A stretch of DNA of 64,000 nucleotides from Luteimonas kalidii (GTDB taxonomy: Bacteria; Pseudomonadota; Gammaproteobacteria; Xanthomonadales; Xanthomonadaceae): NCBI RefSeq assembly GCF_029887935.1, contig NZ_JARXRO010000016.1, positions 78,281-142,280 on the forward strand. The letters run 5' to 3'. The notes under the pieces are model-generated. The model worked only from the letters and a program-made list of their open reading frames with translations, searched no databases and was not told where the DNA came from. Position numbers and translations under genes: made by a program. Below, in pieces: positions 1-9,563 of the stretch (the stretch's first letter is position 1; every line of letters begins with the position of its first letter).

Positions 1-189
1 GGCCGTCGCGCTTCGGGAAACACGGACGGACGCGTCGGCGCGCCATACATTCTGCAGTCACTTCGACCAGAATGAAGAATCCACTGGCCACCACTCGAGG
101 TGGCAGCTGGCACGTGGCCCGTGAGGTCGCCTCCCTGTCGACCGGGCACCGCTCCCCGCTCGGTCAGGGCATCCTGCCCTGACTCGCGC

Positions 190-209
190 GCAGAACATCC
201 ATGTTCTGC
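190..209. promoter_or_regulatory. 20-bp perfect palindrome, operator-like
   Basis: GCAGAACAT, then CC, then ATGTTCTGC: two exact 9-base arms. It lies about 165 bases upstream of the NADH dehydrogenase start, in the 1-375 stretch where I see no gene. The form fits a binding site for a dimeric regulator, but no family can be named. I see nothing else in 1-375. Confidence 0.4.
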
Positions 210-375
210 TGTCCGCGATCCCCGGCCGCCAGCGCCCGGCTCGTTGCGGCGGCTCGTGCGGTGCTTCGGCCGGATCGTGCCGGCGCGAACGCCCGCCTCC
301 TGTCACACCATCCATTCCCGCATTCCGGCACTACCGCGGCATTCCGCATCGGCTTGTGACCGTACGTCTGCAACA

Positions 376-1668
376 ATGTCCCGCATGGCGCCCATCCTCC
401 CTCATGTCGTGATCGTCGGCGGCGGTTTCGCCGGATTGTGGGCGGCGCGTGCGCTCAGGCGCGCGCCCGTGCGCATCACCCTGGTCGACCGCGGCAACCA
501 TCACCTGTTCCAGCCGCTGCTCTACCAGGTGGCGACGGCCGGACTGTCCGCCCCCGACATCGCCGCGCCGTTGCGCCAGATCCTGCGCCGGCAGCACAAC
601 GTCGTGGTGCAGATGGCGACCGTCTCGCGCGTGCATGCCGATGCGCGCGAGATCGAACTCGACCACGCCGACGGCCCCCGCCGCCTGCGCTACGACTACC
701 TGCTGCTCGCCAGCGGCGCCGGCCATGCCTACTTCGGCCACGACGAATGGGCCGCGCACGCGCCGGGGCTCAAGACGCTCGACGACGCACTCGACCTGCG
801 CCGCAAGCTGCTGCTTGCGTTCGAGCGCGCCGAGGCGGCGACCGACCCGGATGACCGCGATGCCTGGCTCAGTTTCGCCATCATCGGCGGCGGCCCGACG
901 GGTGTGGAACTGGCGGGAACGCTGGCGGAGATCGCGCGCCACACGCTGGGCGGCGAGTTCCGCAACATCGATCCGGCGCGTGCGCGCGTCCGCCTGATAG
1001 AGGCCGGTCCGCGGGTGCTGTCCTCGTTCCCCGAGGATCTGTCCGACAAGGCGCGCCTCCAGCTCGAGAAGCTCGGCGTCGAGGTCCAGACCGGCGCCGC
1101 GGTGGACGAGATCACCGGCGAGGGCTTCCGCCGCGACGGCACCTTCGTGCGCGCCAGGACCATCGTCTGGGCCGCGGGCGTATCCGCCTCGCCGCTGGGC
1201 CGGTGCCTGGACGCGCCGCTGGACCGCGCCGGACGCGTGCGGGTGCGGCCGGACCTGTCCGTCCCCGGGCATCCGGAGGTGTTCGTCGCCGGCGACCTGG
1301 CGGCGATCGACCGCGCCGACGGCCGGCCCGTTCCCGGCGTGGCGCCGGCCGCCAAGCAGATGGGGCGCCACGTCGCACGCATGATCCGCGCGCGCATCCG
1401 CGGGCAGCCGGGCGAGGGCGCGCCGTTCCGCTACCGCGACTTCGGCAACCTCGCCACCATCGGGCGCATGGCCGCGGTGGTCGACCTCGGCGCCTGGCGG
1501 TTCTCGGGCATGCTCGCGTGGTGGTTCTGGCTGGTCGCCCACCTGTTCTTCCTGATCGGCTTCCGCAACCGCAGCGTGGTGCTGCTCAACTGGTCGGTGG
1601 CGTACTGGACCCACCAGCGCGCCGCGCGGATCATCCTCGGCGGCGACGATCGTTCCGATACACAGTAA
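376..1668 (+). CDS. ndh: Type II NADH:quinone oxidoreductase
   Basis: This 430-residue protein is a non-proton-pumping NADH dehydrogenase that passes electrons from NADH to quinone at the inner face of the cytoplasmic membrane. An FAD-binding Rossmann motif GGGFAG sits at residues 15-20, a second dinucleotide motif GGGPTG for NADH near 171-176, and the flavin-contacting FVAGD motif near 302-306. The C-terminal 70 residues are rich in Trp and Phe and include an aromatic hydrophobic stretch, the usual membrane-attachment region. I chose the ATG just before the conserved N-terminal beta strand; the frame stays open upstream to 100 but that part looks non-coding. A second ATG at 385 is also possible. 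Confidence 0.9.
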   Translation: MSRMAPILPHVVIVGGGFAGLWAARALRRAPVRITLVDRGNHHLFQPLLYQVATAGLSAPDIAAPLRQILRRQHNVVVQMATVSRVHADAREIELDHADGPRRLRYDYLLLASGAGHAYFGHDEWAAHAPGLKTLDDALDLRRKLLLAFERAEAATDPDDRDAWLSFAIIGGGPTGVELAGTLAEIARHTLGGEFRNIDPARARVRLIEAGPRVLSSFPEDLSDKARLQLEKLGVEVQTGAAVDEITGEGFRRDGTFVRARTIVWAAGVSASPLGRCLDAPLDRAGRVRVRPDLSVPGHPEVFVAGDLAAIDRADGRPVPGVAPAAKQMGRHVARMIRARIRGQPGEGAPFRYRDFGNLATIGRMAAVVDLGAWRFSGMLAWWFWLVAHLFFLIGFRNRSVVLLNWSVAYWTHQRAARIILGGDDRSDTQ

Positions 1669-1747
1669 CGATCGCCATGCGTGAGCGCGCATGCATGCGT
1701 ACGCCCGGCTTCGGCTAGGATGGCGCGTCCCCCGGAACGCCGCGCGC

Positions 1748-2557
1748 ATGACCGAGATCCCGCTGCAGAACCTGCTGATCGCACTGGCGGTGACCACCGG
1801 TGCGGGACTGGCGACGGGACTGGGCAGCCTGCTCGTTTTCGCTTCGAAGAAGCCCAATGCGCGGCTGCTGGCGTTCGGCCTGGCATTCGCCGGCGGGGCG
1901 ATGGTGTACGTGTCGCTCGCCGAGATCCTCAACAAGTCGGTCGCCTCGTACACGCTGGCCTACGGCGACCGCCTGGGATTCACCTGGGGCACGCTGTCGT
2001 TCCTCGCCGGCGTGCTGCTGATCGTCACCATCGATCGGCTGGTGCCGAACCCGCACGAACGGCTCGAGGTGGACGATCCGTATTTCCGCGAGCACAACCG
2101 CGAGTACGTCAAGCGCGTCGGCCTGCTGACCGCGATCGCGATCACCGCGCACAACTTCCCGGAAGGCCTGGCGACGTTCTTCGCCACCCTCGAGGATCCC
2201 GCCGTCGGCATGCCGCTGGCGTTCGCGATCGCGATCCACAACATCCCCGAGGGCATCGCGATCGCGGTGCCGGTGTACTTCGCCACCAACAACAAGCTCT
2301 ACGCCTTCCTCGCCTGCCTGCTGTCCGGCCTGGCCGAGCCGATCGGCGCGATCATCGGCTACGGGCTGCTGCGGCCGTACCTGTCGGACGCGGTGTTCGG
2401 CGGGGTGTTCGGCTTCATCGCCGGGGTGATGGTGTTCCTGGCGCTGGACGAACTGCTGCCCGCGGCCAAGCGCTACGCCAAGGGCCACGAGACGGTCTAT
2501 GGCCTGGTCACCGGCATGGCCGCGCTGGCGATCAGCCTGGTGCTGTTCAAGTGGTGA
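1748..2557 (+). CDS. zupT: ZIP family zinc/divalent metal transporter ZupT
   Basis: The 269-residue integral membrane protein imports zinc and other divalent metals. It shows the two hallmark ZIP metal-binding motifs, HNFPEG near residues 135-140 and HNIPEG near 164-169, each inside a hydrophobic helix, with about eight membrane segments overall. Its length matches the ZupT branch. The open frame starts earlier, at 1691, but ATG 1748 begins directly before the first helix and is preferred. It follows ndh on the same strand after 79 bases; a separate promoter is likely (TAGGAT near 1717 resembles a -10 box). No metalloregulator is adjacent. Confidence 0.92.
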   Translation: MTEIPLQNLLIALAVTTGAGLATGLGSLLVFASKKPNARLLAFGLAFAGGAMVYVSLAEILNKSVASYTLAYGDRLGFTWGTLSFLAGVLLIVTIDRLVPNPHERLEVDDPYFREHNREYVKRVGLLTAIAITAHNFPEGLATFFATLEDPAVGMPLAFAIAIHNIPEGIAIAVPVYFATNNKLYAFLACLLSGLAEPIGAIIGYGLLRPYLSDAVFGGVFGFIAGVMVFLALDELLPAAKRYAKGHETVYGLVTGMAALAISLVLFKW

Positions 2558-2562
2558 CGGCC

Positions 2563-2582
2563 GCCGGGATCCGCCTCCCGGC
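2563..2582 (+). terminator. Hairpin downstream of zupT
   Basis: GCCGGGA, six-base loop, TCCCGGC: a perfect 7-bp stem starting 5 bases after the zupT stop. There is no T-tract, so it may be a weak terminator or only an mRNA-end structure. Confidence 0.35.
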
Positions 2583-2703
2583 CTGACGCGCACGTGCGAA
2601 TCCGCCGGATCGAACCTCCCGGGCGTCCGGTCCGGCCGGCTGCGACGACTGCGGCGCGTGCGCTGCCGATGCTGCTTCCATCCCGACCCGATGGAGCAAG
2701 CGC

Positions 2704-3402
2704 ATGCGGCTGCAAGCCACGACCCTGCTGGTGCGATCGACCCAGGCCCTGTTCTCGCTGGCGTGCGTCCTCGTCGCCGCCTACGCATTCGCCTTTCTGT
2801 TCATGCCCGAGCGCCCGGGCGATCCGTTCGCTGCACGGTTCGCCGTGTCCGGCTGGGACGTGCCGGCGCACTTCTTCGGCGCGGGGCTCGCGCTGCTGCT
2901 GGTGCCGGTCCAGCTGAGCGAGGGCATCCGCCGGCGGTGGCCGGCCCTCCACCGCGCTTGCGGCTGGCTCTCGGCGGTGGCGATCCTGATCGGTGGCCTC
3001 TCCGGCCTGTCCATGGCCCAGCACGCACAGGGCGGCTGGATCAGCCGCGCGGGATTTTCGGTGCTCGCGCTGCTCTGGCTCGGCATCACCGCGAATGCCG
3101 TCCGGCTGGCAATCCTCCGCGACATCCCGCGCCATCGCGCCTGGATGGCCTACAGCATCGCCCTGACCACGGGCGCGATCACGCTCCGGGTGATGCTGGG
3201 CGTGGGCACCGGCGTGATGGAATGGCCGTTCATGCCCGTCTACGTCACCGTGGCCTGGGCGAGCTGGCTGTTCAATCTGGCCGTGTGTGCGGGCTGGCTG
3301 GCCCTGTCGCGTCGCCGGCACGCGGCGGCCCCGACGGAGCGGACGCCTGCCCTGCATGGCGACGCCGGTAGGCGCTGGGAGTCTCGCCAACCAGCCGCTT
3401 GA
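2704..3402 (+). CDS. DUF2306 family membrane protein
   Basis: The 232-residue protein has about six hydrophobic helices and matches the layout of DUF2306 membrane proteins: a helix containing PAHFFGAGLALLLVP, then a short loop with LHRACGWL, then paired helices. The His in the second helix and the LHR motif after it are the conserved features I recognise. The function is unknown; related families are heme-binding cytochrome-like membrane proteins, but that is inference. The last 131 bases overlap the 3' end of the convergent AraC gene, so the hydrophilic tail from about residue 200 may be a poorly conserved extension. It stands alone after zupT. Confidence 0.75.
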   Translation: MRLQATTLLVRSTQALFSLACVLVAAYAFAFLFMPERPGDPFAARFAVSGWDVPAHFFGAGLALLLVPVQLSEGIRRRWPALHRACGWLSAVAILIGGLSGLSMAQHAQGGWISRAGFSVLALLWLGITANAVRLAILRDIPRHRAWMAYSIALTTGAITLRVMLGVGTGVMEWPFMPVYVTVAWASWLFNLAVCAGWLALSRRRHAAAPTERTPALHGDAGRRWESRQPAA

Positions 3403-4435
3403 ACGCGGTGTTGAACGTGGACTTGGAGGTGAATCCGGCGTCGTAGGCGATCTCGAGGATCGTGCGCGATTCATCGGGATCCGACAGGCAGGTGCGGACC
3501 GCCTCGATCCGATGGCGGTTCACGTACTCCCAGAAGTTGCCGCCCAGGCGGCGGTTGATCACCGCCGAGACCAGGTATTCGGGATAGCCGCTGCGCCGCG
3601 CGAGCTGGGCGATCGTCAGCGCGGGCTCGCGGTACAGGCGCTCGCACGACATCAGTTCCGACAGCCGCGCCTCGACATCCTCGACGCGCGCGTCGCCGGC
3701 GAGCCCATCGCCGCCCGGCGATGCGATCGGCGGCGGATCAGGCAGCGGGTCGATCTCCCCGGTCGTCGTCACCGGCGGCTGGGACAGGCTGAACCAGCCG
3801 ATCACGCAGACCCAGGCCGCGACCGCGGCGTAGATCAGGTAGTAGTCCAGGTACGGCAGGTCCACCAGCCACTGCAGCAGCGCGATGCCCCAGATCAGGA
3901 ACTGCCCTGCCGCCATCGCCGTGAGCCAGCGCAGCGACAGCCTGTCGGCGTCGGAGCGATGCGTCTTCAGGCGGCGGCGATACAGGCCAACGCTGCGCAG
4001 CGCCGCCGCCAGGTAGGCGAACGCCACCAGGTACAGCAGGGGATCGAACCAGGCCGCGTCCCACGAGCCGTCCGGGGACAGCGGCGCGCCGTCGAGCCAG
4101 CGGACGCCCGCCCATGCCAGTGCGAGCCCGAACCAGGCAGCATGGCCAAGGTCGCGCCAGCGCGGTGGCTGTCCGGCCGTCAGCACGCGCACGTAGACGA
4201 AGAACATCGGCGCATAGAGCAGCGGCAGCAGGCGCGCGATCCGGTACGCATCGGCCAGGACGGACGCCGCGGATCCCATGTACCCGGCCTTGACGGCGAG
4301 ATCCAGCGCGATGATGCCCAGCCAGCCCGACAGCACGCGGTTGGCGTGCGCGTTCGTCCGGCTTCGCCACAGCGCGGCTGCGAGCATCGCCGCCTGCACG
4401 GCGCCGACCCAATACAGGATCACCCAGACTGTCAT
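3272..4435 (-). CDS. AraC family regulator with seven-helix membrane N-terminus
   Basis: The 387-residue protein has about seven predicted transmembrane helices in residues 1-205, a polar linker, and a C-terminal AraC double helix-turn-helix at about 265-365, including ILEIAYDAGFTSKSTFNTAFKRLVGETPSAYR split across the second HTH. Such proteins are thought to bind DNA while anchored in the inner membrane and to sense a signal through the membrane domain; the ligand is unknown. The gene is convergent with the DUF2306 gene and overlaps its end. The C-terminal tail after the HTH (about 20 residues, Pro/Gly/Ala-rich) lies in the overlap and may be dispensable. No target is evident other than possibly its own promoter. 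Confidence 0.85.
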   Translation of the reverse strand: MTVWVILYWVGAVQAAMLAAALWRSRTNAHANRVLSGWLGIIALDLAVKAGYMGSAASVLADAYRIARLLPLLYAPMFFVYVRVLTAGQPPRWRDLGHAAWFGLALAWAGVRWLDGAPLSPDGSWDAAWFDPLLYLVAFAYLAAALRSVGLYRRRLKTHRSDADRLSLRWLTAMAAGQFLIWGIALLQWLVDLPYLDYYLIYAAVAAWVCVIGWFSLSQPPVTTTGEIDPLPDPPPIASPGGDGLAGDARVEDVEARLSELMSCERLYREPALTIAQLARRSGYPEYLVSAVINRRLGGNFWEYVNRHRIEAVRTCLSDPDESRTILEIAYDAGFTSKSTFNTAFKRLVGETPSAYRRRHAGQASAPSGPPRAGDATGPASPHTRPD

Positions 4436-4493
4436 CGACCGCGGAGCCGGTGGCGGGGTCGTGCAGGATAATCGCGCGGCCGCCGGAAACGGA

Positions 4494-4519
4494 AAAAGCC
4501 CGGCCGGAGCCGGGCTTTT
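4494..4519 (-). terminator. Intrinsic terminator of rpoH
   Basis: On the minus strand AAAAGCCCGGC, a four-base loop and GCCGGGCTTTT form an 11-bp stem followed by a run of T. It starts about 22 bases after the rpoH stop and separates rpoH from the downstream AraC gene. Confidence 0.85.
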
Positions 4520-4541
4520 CCTGTGCTTCGCCGGATGACGA

Positions 4542-5432
<891 letters not shown>

Positions 5433-5456
5433 GTGGGGAGTCTAGCAGTCGGGTCA

Positions 5457-5484
5457 TATGACTGCTAAGCGGTCGGAAAGTTCC
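5457..5484 (-). promoter_or_regulatory. Sigma-E-type promoter of rpoH
   Basis: On the minus strand GGAACTT (5484-5478) is followed after exactly 16 bases by TCATA (5461-5457). The -35 matches the sigma-E consensus, and the spacing and TC..A -10 resemble E. coli rpoH P3. The predicted start, near 5450, lies about 18 bases before the first rpoH ATG. An inverted repeat AGCAGTC/GACTGCT (5444-5450 and 5460-5466) overlaps the -10 region. Confidence 0.6.
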
Positions 5485-5753
5485 CCAGCGTTGCGCTGAT
5501 GGAACAGCGGGCGGTCCGCACACCCGTGGTCAGGCTGTCCTGGAACATCCTTTCCATTCATGAACTTACGAGCGGATAGCTTGGCGGCCATGCCACGCGA
5601 TGTGCTTCCGGCTTGGACCGCGCCGCACCCGCCGCGTTCCCGCCTTCTCCGCGGGCGTCCAGGCACCTGCACCCTCCATTCAGGGCCGGTGATCCGTCGC
5701 ACGGCGCATTGCCCGGCCTCCTGATGCGCGGATCCCCGCGCGCAGGAGCCGAT

Positions 5754-5784
5754 GGCGGAGGGCGGGCCTGGCCCACCCTCCGCC
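5754..5784 (-). terminator. Hairpin terminator after TonB receptor
   Basis: GGCGGAGGG and its complement, extended inward with one G-U pair, form a long G+C-rich stem 15 bases after the receptor stop on the minus strand. There is no T-tract. The rest of 5485-5753 shows no gene. Confidence 0.55.
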
Positions 5785-5798
5785 GGTCCACGGGTCGC

Positions 5799-8423
5799 TC
5801 AGAACTTCTGCGCGTAGCGGAAGTACACCGTTCGGCCGTAGGCGTCGTACAGGTAGAAATTCCACGGGCGGTTGTCGTAGCCCACCAGCTCGGGGTACTT
5901 GTCGCCCGCGTTGTTCACGCCGAGCGTCACCGTGGCGCTCCACGGCATCTCGTAGCTCGCCGACAGGTCGTGGGTGGTGTAGCTGCCGATGCGGGTGTTG
6001 GCGCCGCCCGCCAGGAACCCGAACGCCGGCACCGTGCCCGGATTCTCCTGGTCGCCGATGTAGTTGACGTTCCAGTTGGCGGTGAGCCCGCCCAGCGACC
6101 AGGTGTTGCGCAGGCTGGCGCGGGTGTCGGGCGAGGTGACCCAGCCCAGGCGATCCTTGACCGTGTCGCCGTCGGTGACCGTGAAGTCCAGCACGCGCGA
6201 GACCTGCAGCCACGTTTCCAGCCGCCCGGCGGCGTCGAAATCGAACCGGGTGCGCAGGTTGGCGTCGATGCCGCTGGTCTCCAGGTCGCCCTCGTTGGCG
6301 TAGGCGGTGTTGATCTCGCTCACCGAGCCGTTGCTGCGGCGCAGGACCGAGGTGCCCGGCGGCAGCGGCGCACCGGCGTTGTCGAAGTTCACCAGTTCCT
6401 GGTATTCGATCAGGCGGATGCGGTCCTCGATCTCCACGCTGTAGTAGTCGAGGGTGAGGTTGAGCCAGTCGGTCGCGTCCCAGGCCATGCCGATGCTGTA
6501 CTGGCGCGAGCTTTCCGACTCCAGGTCGAGGTTGCCGCTGGAATAGCTGTCGATCTGGTACGACACCACGTCCTCGTCCTCGGGGCCGTCGGCAATGTTG
6601 TCGCCGTTGGCGTCGCCGCCGCACTGGGCCGAGGTGAAGCCGATCGACAGGCAGGTGCGGTAGTCCTGAACCTGTTCGGCCGAGAACGCGCGCTCGGAGT
6701 AGATGTAGGTCAGCGGCGGTGCGCGGAAGCCCTCGCCTGCAGAGGCGCGGAAGGTCAGGTTCTCCAGCGGCTGCCAGCGCACCGAGACCTTGGGCGAGAG
6801 GTCGCTGCCGTAGTCGCTGTAGCGGTCGTAGCGCGCGGCCAGGGTGAAGTCGAAGCTGTCCACCACCGGGAACAGCCATTCGGCATAGGCCGCGTACACC
6901 TCGCGCTGGCCGGCGGAGGAGTTGCCCGAGGACCCTGCGACCACGCCCGCCTCCGACAGCGAGTCGTAGATGTCGGCGTAGTCCTCGTCGCGGTATTCGG
7001 CGCCGAAGGCGAGCACCGAGGTGCCGCCGCCCATCTCGAACAGATCGAGTGTGGCGTTGGCGTACAGCTCCTCGATGTCGTAGTGGCCGTCGCGGCCGAT
7101 GGTGGCGGTGAAGCCCTTGATCACCTCTTCGGAATTGCCGAACGGGTCGAACAGGTTGTACGAACCGTTCGCCGCGGCCGCCTCGGCCAGCGGGGTGACG
7201 ATGTAGCCGCGCCCGGTCTCCTTGAAGGTGGCATCGCTTCGGCGCAGGCCGAAGTCGACGAACAGGCGGTCGGTCGCCTGCCACTGGAACCCGAGGTTGA
7301 AGTCGAGCACGTTGTTGTCGACGAAATTGTCGCGGTTTCCGGCGGCGGCATAGCGGTGGTAGACGAACGCGCCCAGGCCGTCGCCCGGCACCGGATCGTT
7401 CGGCGTGCCCTCGGCGACGAACAGCACGCCCGGCGTGGGCGCGTAGCGGCCGAAGCTGTCGGCGGCGCTGTAGCTGGCGGAGCTGTAGATCGACCAGTCC
7501 TGGTTGATCTGCCAGGTGCCGCGCGCGAACAACGACTTGTTCTTGACCGAGGCCTCGTTCGCGGCCACGGCGTTGAAGTCGAACACGCAGTTGGCGCCGT
7601 TGCGCCAGAAATTGGGATCGTCGCAGGCGTAGCCCGGCAGCGCGCCACCCGCCGCGCCCTCCTCGCCCGGATCGGTCTCGCTCTCGAAGTAGAAGTTGTT
7701 GCCGTAGATCGAGCCGCCGCGCACGTCGCCGCCGATCTGGGACCGGGTGAACACCATGTCGCGCGAGTTCATCGACGCGCCCAGCAGCAGGCTGCCGCGG
7801 TCGGACGAGGTACCGAACACCACCGAGGCCTCCTCGGTATCGCCGCCGTCGACCTTCGGCGAGCCGCGGCCGTAGCGCAGCTCGGCGCCGTCGTAGTCCT
7901 TGCGCAGGATGATGTTGACCACGCCGCCGATCGCATCCGACCCGTACAGCGCCGAGGCGCCGTCGGACAGGATCTCGATGCGTTCCACCGCGGCCAGCGG
8001 GATGGTGTTGAGGTCGGCGCTGGTGCCGGTGGACGGCGCATACGGCGCGCGGCGGCCGTCGATCAGCACCAGGGTGCGGTCGGAGCCGATGCCGCGCAGG
8101 TCGACGTCGGACACCGCCTGCGCGGAACTGCCCGACTGCGGGCGGAAGTTGCCGAACGAGGCGAACGTGGTGTCGCGCAGCAGGTCGGACACCGAGGTCT
8201 TGCCGCTGGCGTCGATGGTGGCGCGGTCGATCACCGTCACCGGCACGGCGCCTTCGATGTCGGCGCGCGAGATGCGCGAGCCGGTGACCTGGATGCGGTC
8301 GAGGGTCTGGGTGTCGGCGTCGGGGGCGTCCTGGGCGAAGGCGGGCAGCGCCGGCAATGCGCTGACGATGCCGATCGCCAGTGCCGCAAGCCGGCAACCC
8401 GGCAGCCGGAAGGCAAATGTCAT
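5799..8423 (-). CDS. TonB-dependent outer membrane receptor
   Basis: The 874-residue protein has a signal peptide (residues 1-30, cleavage after AFA). A TonB-box-like segment LDRIQVTGSRI follows at about 41-51. The plug domain reaches to about residue 170 and has the motifs DLRGIGSDRTLVLIDGRR and SDGASALYGSDAIGGVVNI. A long beta-barrel ends in a terminal Phe (YFRYAQKF). This family moves siderophores, vitamins, sugars or peptides across the outer membrane; the plug resembles the large Xanthomonas/Caulobacter group often linked to carbohydrate or peptide uptake, but the substrate cannot be read. I moved the start to ATG 8423, which has GGAGAGA six bases upstream. An AraC gene lies directly upstream on the same strand, with a 19-bp palindrome between them. 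Confidence 0.92.
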   Translation of the reverse strand: MTFAFRLPGCRLAALAIGIVSALPALPAFAQDAPDADTQTLDRIQVTGSRISRADIEGAVPVTVIDRATIDASGKTSVSDLLRDTTFASFGNFRPQSGSSAQAVSDVDLRGIGSDRTLVLIDGRRAPYAPSTGTSADLNTIPLAAVERIEILSDGASALYGSDAIGGVVNIILRKDYDGAELRYGRGSPKVDGGDTEEASVVFGTSSDRGSLLLGASMNSRDMVFTRSQIGGDVRGGSIYGNNFYFESETDPGEEGAAGGALPGYACDDPNFWRNGANCVFDFNAVAANEASVKNKSLFARGTWQINQDWSIYSSASYSAADSFGRYAPTPGVLFVAEGTPNDPVPGDGLGAFVYHRYAAAGNRDNFVDNNVLDFNLGFQWQATDRLFVDFGLRRSDATFKETGRGYIVTPLAEAAAANGSYNLFDPFGNSEEVIKGFTATIGRDGHYDIEELYANATLDLFEMGGGTSVLAFGAEYRDEDYADIYDSLSEAGVVAGSSGNSSAGQREVYAAYAEWLFPVVDSFDFTLAARYDRYSDYGSDLSPKVSVRWQPLENLTFRASAGEGFRAPPLTYIYSERAFSAEQVQDYRTCLSIGFTSAQCGGDANGDNIADGPEDEDVVSYQIDSYSSGNLDLESESSRQYSIGMAWDATDWLNLTLDYYSVEIEDRIRLIEYQELVNFDNAGAPLPPGTSVLRRSNGSVSEINTAYANEGDLETSGIDANLRTRFDFDAAGRLETWLQVSRVLDFTVTDGDTVKDRLGWVTSPDTRASLRNTWSLGGLTANWNVNYIGDQENPGTVPAFGFLAGGANTRIGSYTTHDLSASYEMPWSATVTLGVNNAGDKYPELVGYDNRPWNFYLYDAYGRTVYFRYAQKF

Positions 8424-8447
8424 GGGTCTCTCCAAAGTAATCGTTAT

Positions 8448-8466
8448 GGGTGCGTTAAACGCACCC
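8448..8466. promoter_or_regulatory. 19-bp perfect palindrome upstream of TonB receptor
   Basis: GGGTGCGTT, A, AACGCACCC: two exact 9-base arms about a single centre base. It sits between the AraC stop and the receptor start, 25 bases upstream of the receptor ATG. It may be an operator or an mRNA hairpin separating the two genes. Confidence 0.5.
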
Positions 8467-8472
8467 GTGACG

Positions 8473-9399
8473 TTACGGAGCCCACCCCGCGTTCGCTTGG
8501 CGACCCATGTCGGAAGGGTTTGCGTCGCTTGTCCGTCCGCCATTGCCCAGCCGGTACAGCGAAGGCGGCATGCCGTGCTGGGCACGGAACGCGCGCGAGA
8601 AGCTGCAGTTGTTCTCGAATCCGCTGGCCACGCCGACCTCGCTCACCGACAGCCGCGTGCCGCGCAGCAGACGCGCCGCATGCGCGAGCCGCAGTCGCGC
8701 CGACGCCGCCTGCGGGCCCTCGCCGTAGAGGGCGTGGAAGGTCTTGGTGAAATACCAGACCGAGACGTTGCTCAGGCCGGCCAGTTCGGTGATGCGCACC
8801 GGACGGTCGAGGTGGCCTTCCAGATGCAGCCAGGCGCGCTGCATGCGGCTGAACACCTGGCGCTTGCGGCGCAGCGAACGCCCCGGGCAGCGATCGACCA
8901 GGCCGCGGAAGGCCTGCTGCTGCGCCGCCAGCAGGCGCAGGACCTGGCCGAGCCGGTGGCGGTCCACCTCGCCCGCGCGGATCTCGTTGCGCGCGAAACG
9001 CGTGCAGCGGCGCCACTGCCGCAGCGCATCGACCCTGGCCCCGCGCGTGGCCGTGCCGAGCCCCGGGAACAGCACCACCTGCGCCGACTGGTGCAGTTGC
9101 GCCTGCATGTCCGCCGTCATCGCGATCCCGACCACCATCGCGCCGCCGCCGGCGTAGACGCTCGGCCGCGCATCGCGCTCGAGCGACAGCCACTGGCCCT
9201 GGGCGAGCGCGAAGCGCCCCTCGCGGCACTCCACCTCGGCACTTCCGCGCAGCACGAGCCAGACGGTGGCGGCGGGCACCGACACCTGCGCACTGCCGCC
9301 GCGGCTGAGCAGCAGCAATGCCGGCGACTCCTCGTCCTCTGCGCGCGTCCGAAGCTCGATCGAACCGCCGCGATCGCTCCAGACCGTGTATCCCTGCAT
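8473..9399 (-). CDS. AraC family transcriptional regulator
   Basis: The 308-residue cytosolic regulator has an N-terminal cupin-like region (about 25-100, including WLVLRGSAEVECREGRFALAQG) that probably binds a ligand, and a C-terminal AraC DNA-binding domain at about 190-285 (ITELAGLSNVSVWYFTKTFHALYGEGP and VSEVGVASGFENNCSFSRAFRAQHG as the two helix-turn-helix units). The ATG is preceded by GGGAGA at good spacing. The stop lies only 49 bases before the TonB receptor on the same strand, so the two probably form one regulatory unit, the regulator controlling receptor expression. The last 20 residues are low in conserved features. The inducer is unknown. Confidence 0.88.
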   Translation of the reverse strand: MQGYTVWSDRGGSIELRTRAEDEESPALLLLSRGGSAQVSVPAATVWLVLRGSAEVECREGRFALAQGQWLSLERDARPSVYAGGGAMVVGIAMTADMQAQLHQSAQVVLFPGLGTATRGARVDALRQWRRCTRFARNEIRAGEVDRHRLGQVLRLLAAQQQAFRGLVDRCPGRSLRRKRQVFSRMQRAWLHLEGHLDRPVRITELAGLSNVSVWYFTKTFHALYGEGPQAASARLRLAHAARLLRGTRLSVSEVGVASGFENNCSFSRAFRAQHGMPPSLYRLGNGGRTSDANPSDMGRQANAGWAP

Positions 9400-9563
9400 G
9401 GCCGTCTCCCGTGTGGAAATCTGGCCTTCTGTTTGACGCGTCCGGGTCCGAAACTCAGGAACGAATGCCGAAATTTTGCCGAGATTGCGCCGCGATGCAT
9501 CCGAAAGTCATGGTTCACGCCGTGTCCGCACGCCTCTCCACATGACTTCCGGCAGGGTGGGAC

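Noticed and set aside
5613..8750. 1045-residue open frame opposite the TonB receptor
   Set aside because: Shadow frame rich in Val/Arg/Gly with no recognisable fold; the receptor on the other strand has clear motifs and a signal peptide.
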